This document shows, in pieces, positions 1-5,786 of a stretch of DNA of 40,642 nt. The stretch is from CAZRIZ01 sp964625885 (GTDB lineage Bacteria; Patescibacteriota; Saccharimonadia; Saccharimonadales; Saccharimonadaceae). Where the stretch lies: positions 1 to 40,642 of the forward strand of contig CAZVBM010000008.1 in NCBI GenBank assembly GCA_964625885.1, written 5' to 3'. The position numbers and the translations under genes were made by a program. Position 1 is the stretch's first letter; the number at the start of each line of letters is the position of its first letter. The notes beneath the pieces were generated by a model that was not told the DNA's origin, made no database searches, and saw only the letters and a list, made by a program, of their open reading frames with translations.

Positions 1-1
1 T

Positions 2-75
2 TGGCTGGGGATGAGGGATTCGAACCCCCGATGGCGGGACCAGAACCCGCTGCCTTACCGCTTGGCTAATCCCCA
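2..75 (-). tRNA. tRNA-Gln (anticodon CUG)
   Basis: The reverse strand folds into a full cloverleaf with a 7-bp acceptor stem, a T arm with a TTCGAAT loop and an encoded CCA end. The anticodon stem GCGGG/CCCGC closes the loop TTCTGGT, which gives anticodon CTG and reads CAG. Only one base of sequence lies beyond the CCA, so its downstream context is not visible. Confidence 0.95.
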
Positions 76-122
76 ATAACTCCCGAATATTATACCCCAC
101 TTCCGGAGTTTTGTCACCAAGA

Positions 123-1169
123 TTAAGATTTTGTAGAGGGTGATTCGATTTTAAGTGCTTTACGATTTTCGACAAACAACATAATACTGCCAACGATGAT
201 TGAGAAATAAAACGTCACAAAACGCCAAAGCAACAGCGCCACACCGACCGACGAGCCATGATAAATAGTTGAGAAAAACAATATAAACATACCCTCAGCT
301 CCACCAGAACCACCAGGAAGTGGTATAAAGGCCGCTGCTAACCAGACACAAGCTGCCGCCGTAATAACCAAAAAGTAATCGGCATTACCCGCTCCAATAG
401 CTTTAAAAACAAAGAAAGCAATTGAATAAAAGGCAATCATCTGCAAAAAACTGACTATAATTTGCTGAACAATCAGCTTTTTGTTACCTTTTATTAGTTT
501 CGGCCACTCTGAAAACTCGGCCACTGCCTGGTCAACTTTTTTCAAAGCCTCATCGCGACGACGAATTAGCTTTATCTTGGCTAGAACCCGCGTCAATCCC
601 CGCGCCAACCAATGAGCCAGTTTAGGATATAGAGATGCTAACAATAAAAGCACAGCCGCTGCTACGTTTACTATTAGACCAACTATAGCTAGGGCTCGAA
701 AGCCAGACACGCGCGCTTGAAAATAGTTATAGCGCATAATTAACAGGACTATACCACTTAGAGCCACGCCACACTGAAAAACTATGAATCGAATCGTCAT
801 AATTGCCGTGCCGTGACCAACCGCCACACCACGCTTCTTCATGCGCATAATCTGCATCGGCTGCCCACCAGCTGACGACGGAGTTAAATTACTAAAAAAG
901 GTTCCGGTAATAGCCGTTTTAACCGACTCAATAAAAGAATACTCCTTGGCGCCAATTTTTAAAATCAGTTGATAAAGAGCTAAGGAGTCAATTAGCCAGT
1001 AGAGTAGGTAAAAACCGAGCGCGGCTAGCAGCCACAGGGGGTTGGCAGTCCTAATGGTCGCAAAAATCTTCTCTGGACTATCGGTTAGAGCAATCGTAAT
1101 CAGCATAATTGCCGTTACGATCAAAATCATTAGGGCACCAAATTTGCCGTCGGTTTTCTTTTGTTTCAT
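123..1169 (-). CDS. flippase-like integral membrane protein (lysylphosphatidylglycerol synthase TM family, UPF0104)
   Basis: A 348-residue polytopic membrane protein with about eight hydrophobic segments and a basic loop near residues 190-230. The family signatures SSAGGQP (about residue 98) and PLPGGSGGAEG (about 283) are both present. These belong to the MprF/AglD2-type transmembrane domain, which lacks the cytosolic aminoacyl-transferase half. Family members are linked to lipid or glycolipid flipping; the substrate cannot be read from sequence. The start is the first ATG; upstream there is a TATAAT but only a weak AGGG-type ribosome site. It lies 55 bp downstream of trmD on the same strand, so it may be co-transcribed with it or use its own promoter. 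Confidence 0.8.
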   Translation of the reverse strand: MKQKKTDGKFGALMILIVTAIMLITIALTDSPEKIFATIRTANPLWLLAALGFYLLYWLIDSLALYQLILKIGAKEYSFIESVKTAITGTFFSNLTPSSAGGQPMQIMRMKKRGVAVGHGTAIMTIRFIVFQCGVALSGIVLLIMRYNYFQARVSGFRALAIVGLIVNVAAAVLLLLASLYPKLAHWLARGLTRVLAKIKLIRRRDEALKKVDQAVAEFSEWPKLIKGNKKLIVQQIIVSFLQMIAFYSIAFFVFKAIGAGNADYFLVITAAACVWLAAAFIPLPGGSGGAEGMFILFFSTIYHGSSVGVALLLWRFVTFYFSIIVGSIMLFVENRKALKIESPSTKS

Positions 1170-1224
1170 TGGAATCTACCCTGGTATTATACACAATTCT
1201 GTGCAAAACGCTAGCTTAATACCG

Positions 1225-1887
1225 CTATAAATCTTTTTGATTAATCATCTGTGATTGACGCCATTTGGCAATTTCACCATGATGCCCAGAGAGCAGCACC
1301 TCTGGTACCGATTCTCCCTCCCAAATTTCTGGTCGAGTGTACTGTGGGAATTCCAACAAATCGCTTCCATCCGCAAAGCTTTCAACTTCAGCACTAGTTT
1401 CACCACCCAAAACACCCGGTAATAGACGCACTACTGCGTCAGTAATAGCCAGGGCTGGCAATTCGCCACCAGTTAGCACAAAATTTCCTAAGCTAATTGA
1501 CCGGTCAACCAATTTCATAATCCGCTCATCGTAACCCTCATAATGAGCACAGACTAGTGTCAACCCAGATTTAACCTCCGACAATTTTTCAGCAATAAGC
1601 TGATTAAACCTTTCGCCCCTCGGCGTCATCAATAAGACTTTGGTGCTTTCGTCAGTCGCGCGCGCGTCGCGAATCGCCGCCGCCAGCGGTTCGGGCTTTA
1701 ATAGCATGCCATCACCACCACCGTATGGCTTGTCGTCAACGACTTTACGTTTACCAAGGCCAAAATCGCGCAAATTAATTAAACGAAACTTAACCGCACC
1801 AATATCCTGCGCCTTGTAAAGCATTGAGCTATTAAGATATGGCTCAAGCGCCTCAGGGAATAAAGTAACAATCTGAATCAATTTCAT
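1225..1887 (-). CDS. trmD: tRNA (guanine-N1-)-methyltransferase TrmD
   Basis: SPOUT-class methyltransferase that makes m1G37 in tRNAs reading CNN codons and so prevents +1 frameshifting. The N-terminus MKLIQIVTLFPEALEPYL is typical, and the trefoil-knot SAM-binding segment LTGGELPALAITDAVVRLLPG is intact. The protein is 220 residues, close to the family's usual 220-250. The open frame extends 22 codons further upstream, but that part (MLISSFYHTS...) is not TrmD-like, so I start at the MKLIQ codon. No Shine-Dalgarno is visible there; a possible TATTGT -10 box 6 nt before the ATG would fit leaderless translation. In many bacteria trmD sits with rpsP; here rpsP is about 1.5 kb upstream. Confidence 0.92.
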   Translation of the reverse strand: MKLIQIVTLFPEALEPYLNSSMLYKAQDIGAVKFRLINLRDFGLGKRKVVDDKPYGGGDGMLLKPEPLAAAIRDARATDESTKVLLMTPRGERFNQLIAEKLSEVKSGLTLVCAHYEGYDERIMKLVDRSISLGNFVLTGGELPALAITDAVVRLLPGVLGGETSAEVESFADGSDLLEFPQYTRPEIWEGESVPEVLLSGHHGEIAKWRQSQMINQKDL

Positions 1888-1910
1888 AACTACACAATAG
1901 TTTAGCACAT

Positions 1911-2024
1911 TTGACAAGATAAGTGAAGTGTGATAGAATGAGGAGATAAGCACATTAGAAAGAAGGTGGTGTCATTGAGGGACTGATCTTGCCGAAAAAC
2001 ACAAAAAAATAGGAGGGACTCATA
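1911..2024 (+). promoter_or_regulatory. promoter and leader of orphan gene 2025-2354
   Basis: TTGACA (1911-1916) and TAGAAT (1934-1939) are separated by exactly 17 bp. An untranslated leader of about 75 nt follows, ending in a GGAGGG ribosome site shortly before the ATG. The promoter is divergent from trmD, whose start lies 24 bp away. Confidence 0.75.
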
Positions 2025-2354
2025 ATGGTGTCCGAGGCAATCATTTTCTATAGCCTAGCAGAGGCTGCGAGCGAGCTTAATTGCTCAGAAGATCGTATCA
2101 GGAAGTTTCTTAATCGCTTCAAATGGGTAGCCCATGTCGGTAATGGCAGAAAAGCTATTACCAAAGGCGGCTCTGGGATGGCTGTTATCGTAGACAAGAA
2201 GTTTACCAAGATAACACCGCTCGGATTGAGCAAAATACGCCGGGAGCTATATAAGAATAGCCACCTGCACGAAATGGCCCAAAACGGCAATAAAAAGCCA
2301 GGGCAAAAGTCAGTTAGGCCGAAGCGTCAAGCTCAACCCCCTGCTCGCGCTTAG
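2025..2354 (+). CDS. orphan protein with possible N-terminal helix-turn-helix
   Basis: I do not recognise this 109-residue protein. Residues 8-32 (YSLAEAASELNCSEDRIRKF) have the spacing of a helix-turn-helix of the MerR/excisionase type, which would suggest DNA binding. The C-terminal 25 residues are a basic, proline-rich tail. The start is fixed by an AGGAGGG ribosome site. The gene has its own promoter (1911-1939) and its own terminator (2362-2396), and is the first of the single-gene units described in the findings. Confidence 0.75.
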   Translation: MVSEAIIFYSLAEAASELNCSEDRIRKFLNRFKWVAHVGNGRKAITKGGSGMAVIVDKKFTKITPLGLSKIRRELYKNSHLHEMAQNGNKKPGQKSVRPKRQAQPPARA

Positions 2355-2361
2355 TTCTTTT

Positions 2362-2396
2362 AAGTCCGTTGCAATCCAGCAACGGACTTTTCTTTG
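2362..2396 (+). terminator. rho-independent terminator of the 2025-2354 gene
   Basis: Perfect 10-bp arms (AAGTCCGTTG and its complement) around an 8-nt loop, followed by TTTTCTTT. Confidence 0.85.
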
Positions 2397-2520
2397 ATTG
2401 CGAGAATCTTGTCTTTTTTAAGTAAAAATGCGCTAATTTTAAAGATTATTTTTTACTAAAACTAGCCTACCCGCCTCTGTTTGTTCGGTTATTACACCAT
2501 ATTCGTCTCAAAAAATGAAG

Positions 2521-2728
2521 TTGCATTTAAGCACAAGTGGTTTAGAATGTAAGTATCAGTTGTGCTTCTTTAAGAGAAAGCAGAACCGATAAGTTGCAGG
2601 GAGGTGTGCTAAATATGAGAGCTTAGCTACCTGCAAATCTACTGCGAGGAAACAAAAATTAAACGCGCTGCGGCGTTTAAAAAGATCAACAAAAGAATAC
2701 CCTTTGCGATTCGGGTATTCTTTTATTT
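2521..2728 (+). ncRNA. candidate structured RNA with its own promoter and terminator
   Basis: No gene of normal size fits between 2355 and 2896. A promoter (TTGCAT at 2521, 16 bp, TAGAAT at 2543-2548) would start an RNA of about 170 nt. It contains a hairpin at 2594-2636 (outer arms TTGCAGG/CCTGCAA, inner arms GCTAA/TTAGC), a second at 2659-2680 (TTAAACGC/GCGTTTAA), and a terminator at 2695-2728. Inside the first hairpin a GGAGG precedes a three-codon frame, ATG AGA GCT TAG. It looks like the leaders of the orphan genes but with no gene attached. Alternatives are a regulatory small RNA, or a unit that has lost its gene. It does not match tmRNA, SRP RNA, RNase P or 6S RNA by eye. Confidence 0.5.
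2695..2728 (+). terminator. terminator ending the candidate RNA
   Basis: GAATACCC (2695-2702) and GGGTATTC (2713-2720) form an 8-bp stem followed by TTTTATTT. Confidence 0.85.
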
Positions 2729-2778
2729 GAGATTGGCTTATTTATCACTAAAATCAAGCTACCACTAAAAACCAGACC

Positions 2779-2799
2779 AGCCCGCCAGTAAGGCGGGCT
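2779..2799 (-). terminator. possible terminator downstream of khpA
   Basis: A GC-rich 8-bp hairpin (AGCCCGCC/GGCGGGCT, 5-nt loop). On the minus strand a run of five T follows after about 7 nt. It lies about 100 bp past the khpA stop, so the assignment is tentative. Nothing else is seen between 2729 and 2896 except a short AGTTCA/TGAACT inverted repeat near 2866-2889. Confidence 0.4.
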
Positions 2800-2896
2800 G
2801 TTCTAGACAGATAAAGACTCTCAATAATGTTTTTGTTCATTACTCTCGCAGAAGAGTCACAACTTTTAGTTCAGTTGATCTTTGAACTGCTAATGA

Positions 2897-3289
2897 TTAT
2901 ACATCAAGGTCATCTAGTTCCGCAAGGGTCTTTTTGGCGTTTTCGGTAAATTCACCGACGTTTTCCACAGACTCTTCGGCTGACTCAGTTTCAGCCTCAT
3001 GCGACTCAGTTGACTTGGCGACATGATGGGCTTCGCCTGGCTCATCGTTGTTAACGATCTTTAAGTTGTAGCGAGCATCGTTTTTCGTGCCCAGGGCGCG
3101 CAATAGTGTGCGGATGCTTTGAGCGGTCGCACCGCGCTTACCAATAACCCGACCGAGATCTTCTGGGTTAACAGTCAAGGTCAGAAGTACGCCCTTTTCG
3201 TCAATCTGACGCTCCACCACGACGTCGTCGGGGTTTGACACTAGGGTCTTAATGATATATTCGACAAATTGCTGGTCAATTGTAGACAT
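2897..3289 (-). CDS. khpA: KH-domain RNA-binding protein, KhpA-like, with acidic tail
   Basis: Small single-KH protein of the KhpA/YlqC family. Residues 1-75 hold the KH fold with the GxxG loop as IGKRG (VNPEDLGRVIGKRGATAQSI). Relatives bind structured RNA and partner with KhpB. The protein is 130 residues, whereas typical KhpA is about 75-85; the extra C-terminal part of about 50 residues is rich in Glu, Asp and Ser and looks disordered. The start is set by CGGAGGAA a few nt before ATG 3289; the seven in-frame codons upstream overlap that ribosome site. It lies downstream of rpsP, as in many bacteria, but a terminator separates the two. Confidence 0.85.
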   Translation of the reverse strand: MSTIDQQFVEYIIKTLVSNPDDVVVERQIDEKGVLLTLTVNPEDLGRVIGKRGATAQSIRTLLRALGTKNDARYNLKIVNNDEPGEAHHVAKSTESHEAETESAEESVENVGEFTENAKKTLAELDDLDV

Positions 3290-3344
3290 TGATTCCTCCG
3301 TCTTAAGCATTATAGTTTTATTGTAGCACGTCTAAAACAAAAAC

Positions 3345-3373
3345 AAAAAGGCCGCGCTTTATTCGGCCTTTTT
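3345..3373 (-). terminator. terminator after rpsP
   Basis: AAAAAGGCCG and CGGCCTTTTT form a 10-bp stem with a 9-nt loop and a T tract on the minus strand. It would also work on the plus strand. It sits between rpsP and khpA. Confidence 0.8.
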
Positions 3374-3388
3374 GAAATCATTATTATT

Positions 3389-3757
3389 TTACTCAGCGGC
3401 TGGTGCTTCGGCCTCAGTGACTGGCGCTTCAGCCTCTTTTGGCTGATTACGACGAAGCTTCTCGGGGTGGCGAATCTTTTTAGACTGCACCGGTCGTTCC
3501 ATCTTAACCCACTTGGGGAACTTTATATCCTTGTTGCTCTTTAGGATTTTAACGACTCGATCACTTGGCTGTGCGCCGTTGTCTAGAAAACGCTGCACTT
3601 CCTCGGCATTGATGTTCAGCTCTTTAGTATGAGGGTCGTACGAACCAACGTGCGCTACAATTCGGCCGTTAGCGGGGTTTTTTTGAGATTCCTGAACCAC
3701 CAAGCGATAAATTGGATCACCCTTACGGCCCAGTCTTTGCAAACGAATTGCTAACAT
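3389..3757 (-). CDS. rpsP: 30S ribosomal protein bS16
   Basis: The N-terminus MLAIRLQRLGRKGDPIYRLV is the bS16 signature, followed by GRIVAHVGSYDPHTKELN and the region around PSDRVVKILK. bS16 helps assemble the 5' domain of 16S rRNA. At 122 residues it is longer than the usual 80-90 because of a C-terminal extension rich in Ala, Glu and Pro. It follows rnc by 43 bp on the same strand, so the two are probably co-transcribed; a terminator follows. Confidence 0.95.
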   Translation of the reverse strand: MLAIRLQRLGRKGDPIYRLVVQESQKNPANGRIVAHVGSYDPHTKELNINAEEVQRFLDNGAQPSDRVVKILKSNKDIKFPKWVKMERPVQSKKIRHPEKLRRNQPKEAEAPVTEAEAPAAE

Positions 3758-3800
3758 TAAATTTTTACTTCCTTTATTTAAATTCTTACTTCAATTTAGT

Positions 3801-4532
3801 TTACACTTTTTTATCAGTTTCGTCAATCTTTTTCTCTTTGGCTTGATATAGCCTCAACGCTTGGCGCGCCGCCGCTTCCTGACCAGCCTGTTTGCTCGAG
3901 CCCGTACCCTGACTAATCAGCTCATCGCCATTAAACAGTCCGACCACAAAAGTTTTATCATGATCTGGGCCGTCTTCCTGCAATACCCGATAGTTGGGCG
4001 TAGTGCTATCGATTCGCTGCATCACCTCTTGAATATGCGACTTTGGATCGCGCCACGAGCCAGTTTCTAAAATACCTTTAAGCTGCGGCAAGATTTGCCT
4101 ATCGACAATTCTTTTAGCCTCCTGATAACCCTTTTCTAGATAAACCGATCCTAAAATCGCCTCAAAAGCATCAGCTACAATCTGCTGCCTGGCCCGCTCG
4201 GAACCACGTTTTTCGCCACGACTCATACGTAACAACGGCTCATAGCCCAGACGCACACCAGCTGTGCCAATACTTTCAGTTCGCACTAGCGCTGATCGCC
4301 AAGCCGTTAGGACACCTTCGGGTTCGTCAAAATTACTGAATAAATAGTCGGTTACTATCAGCTCCAAGACGGCATCACCCAGGAACTCTAATCGCTCGTT
4401 GTGCTCAGTAGCGCTTTTTCGATGCTCGTTTAGATAGCTTCGATGAGTCAGGGCCGTGATCAAGACATCAATATCTTCATATTCAACACCTAGAACATTT
4501 TTAGCAAAATCAATATACGGGGTTTTGTCCAT
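3801..4532 (-). CDS. rnc: ribonuclease III
   Basis: Double-stranded RNA endonuclease for rRNA and structured-mRNA processing. Of its 243 residues, the first 150 or so form the RNase III domain, with the catalytic signature NERLEFLGDAVL (E49 and D53) and the second acidic cluster ADAFEAILGSVYLEKG. Residues 160-232 are a dsRNA-binding domain ending GSGSSKQAGQEAAARQAL-like (here GTGSSKQAGQEAAARQA). A strong AGGAGG lies before the ATG. The start is one base past the stop of the upstream Nudix gene, so they are likely translationally coupled in a nusB-nudix-rnc-rpsP run. Confidence 0.95.
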   Translation of the reverse strand: MDKTPYIDFAKNVLGVEYEDIDVLITALTHRSYLNEHRKSATEHNERLEFLGDAVLELIVTDYLFSNFDEPEGVLTAWRSALVRTESIGTAGVRLGYEPLLRMSRGEKRGSERARQQIVADAFEAILGSVYLEKGYQEAKRIVDRQILPQLKGILETGSWRDPKSHIQEVMQRIDSTTPNYRVLQEDGPDHDKTFVVGLFNGDELISQGTGSSKQAGQEAAARQALRLYQAKEKKIDETDKKV

Positions 4533-4533
4533 G

Positions 4534-5091
4534 TTATTTTTTTCCTCCTGCTCGAATCCGACGCATCGCCAGCAGCATTAATTTAGAAATATCTTCGTAT
4601 TCAATCTTATCGATAGCATCAACAAACTTAAACCAACCAATGTCATTCATCCACTCTTCTTTCTGGATTTCATTAGTATCGCCCAAGGCCTTGACTAGAT
4701 AAACCTGCGTGGTCATCAAGACTAGTTTGTTCATACGACGATAGCGAAAGTTGATCTTACCCAACCAACCCTGAACCTCAACCTCAGTCAAACCAGCCTC
4801 TTCGCCAATTTCGCGTACGGCAGTTTGTTTAGCGTTTTCACCCGGCTCAATATGACCCTTGGGGATTGTCCAGCGATCTTTGGCGTCTTGAATCAGCAGA
4901 ATTTCTACCTCACCGTTGCGCAAACGATAAATCACTCCGCCAGCGGTTGGCTCACGCACAATCTCTTGAATTGAGGGCTTACGCCCCTTAACGCGATCCG
5001 CCCTGCCCCTTGGCGCGCGATTACGCCCCTTGTTCGGACTCGCCGTCTCCTTCGCCTTCGTCCGCTTCGGATTTGGTTTCTTTGGTTTCAC
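4534..5091 (-). CDS. Nudix hydrolase with basic N-terminal tail
   Basis: A complete Nudix box, GHIEPGENAKQTAVREIGEE followed by AGL, fits GX5EX7REUXEEXGU with every key residue present. Substrate is unknown; a nucleoside-diphosphate derivative or capped RNA is typical. The start is unusual. The frame runs back through the 3' end of nusB, and the only Shine-Dalgarno-supported start I see is GTG 5091 with AAGGAG 10 nt upstream, giving 185 residues and a 71-bp overlap with nusB. GTG 4959 would give only the domain; ATG 5142 would overlap more. With the 5091 start, the first 45 residues are very basic (Lys, Arg, Pro), the out-of-frame counterpart of NusB's acidic tail. Confidence 0.8.
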   Translation of the reverse strand: MKPKKPNPKRTKAKETASPNKGRNRAPRGRADRVKGRKPSIQEIVREPTAGGVIYRLRNGEVEILLIQDAKDRWTIPKGHIEPGENAKQTAVREIGEEAGLTEVEVQGWLGKINFRYRRMNKLVLMTTQVYLVKALGDTNEIQKEEWMNDIGWFKFVDAIDKIEYEDISKLMLLAMRRIRAGGKK

Positions 5092-5533
5092 TTGGTTTAT
5101 TCTCCTTCGACAAGTCGGCAAAGGCCGTGCCAAGCACGCCATTAATAAACCGACTGGAACTATCTGAACCAAAAGACTTAGCCAACTCAACCGCTTCGTT
5201 GATTGCCACTTTCGGCGGCACAGTCTCGCCCATAAATACCAACTCAAACAGACCAAGACGCAAGATATTACGATCAACACGAGCTATTTGTTTTAGCGGC
5301 CACTCTGGCGCCAATGGTTGGAGTATCTCGTCTAACTTCTCTTCCGTCTTTGTCACACCCTGGATCAGCTGCTCGACAAATTCCACGTCGCCTATGACGT
5401 CGTTGTAGCGCGCTAGGTTCCGCTTACAAATCTCGTCGACATCAGCGTCTTTATCATCTAGCTGACGACGAAATTCATATTCATAAAGTGTTTGCAGGGC
5501 AACGATACGCCCAAGGTGCCGGTTTGATGCCAT
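5021..5533 (-). CDS. nusB: transcription antitermination factor NusB
   Basis: NusB binds boxA RNA with S10 (NusE) in rRNA antitermination. The all-helical fold is recognisable from ASNRHLGRIVALQTLYEYEF at the N-terminus, through IARVDRNILRLGLFEL, to PPKVAINEAVELAKSFGSDS and SSRFINGVLGTAFADLS. The protein is 170 residues; the last 28 or so are a Glu/Lys/Ser-rich acidic tail outside the fold. Its last 71 bp overlap the start of the Nudix gene in another frame. rpmF lies just upstream on the same strand. Confidence 0.93.
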   Translation of the reverse strand: MASNRHLGRIVALQTLYEYEFRRQLDDKDADVDEICKRNLARYNDVIGDVEFVEQLIQGVTKTEEKLDEILQPLAPEWPLKQIARVDRNILRLGLFELVFMGETVPPKVAINEAVELAKSFGSDSSSRFINGVLGTAFADLSKENKPSETKETKSEADEGEGDGESEQGA

Positions 5534-5560
5534 TTTGGTTCAGTTTCTTTCTTTTTAATG

Positions 5561-5716
5561 TTACTTGCTTTTCTTAGCTTTGCGACCAGACTCTCTGCGG
5601 GTCGTGTAAGCTTTAACAGGTGAAGTCTTGTTAACTTGACGCGCTAATTTTACCACCAGGTGGCTTCGGCGCATACCAGTTTTACGAGGACTCGATTGTT
5701 TCTTTGGTTCAGCCAT
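5561..5716 (-). CDS. rpmF: 50S ribosomal protein bL32
   Basis: A 51-residue protein beginning MAEPKKQSSPRKTGMRRSHL, matching bL32 (MAVPKKK...R..MRRSH) near the exit-tunnel side of the large subunit. It is very basic. It has no cysteines, so it is the zinc-free form. ATG 5716 is followed by an uninterrupted frame to TAA 5561. It sits 27 bp upstream of nusB on the same strand. It is too short for most ORF cut-offs. Confidence 0.9.
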   Translation of the reverse strand: MAEPKKQSSPRKTGMRRSHLVVKLARQVNKTSPVKAYTTRRESGRKAKKSK

Positions 5717-5786
5717 GTTTTCCTCTAATCTTATTTATTAAATCTGCTCTAATTATAACTTAAAGCGCGTCGCTTATCAATGCTGG

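Noticed and set aside
2521..2728. tmRNA, 6S, SRP or RNase P RNA
   Set aside because: No alanine-tRNA-like end, no long central bubble, no GGAAG-type SRP core and no RNase P conserved segments.
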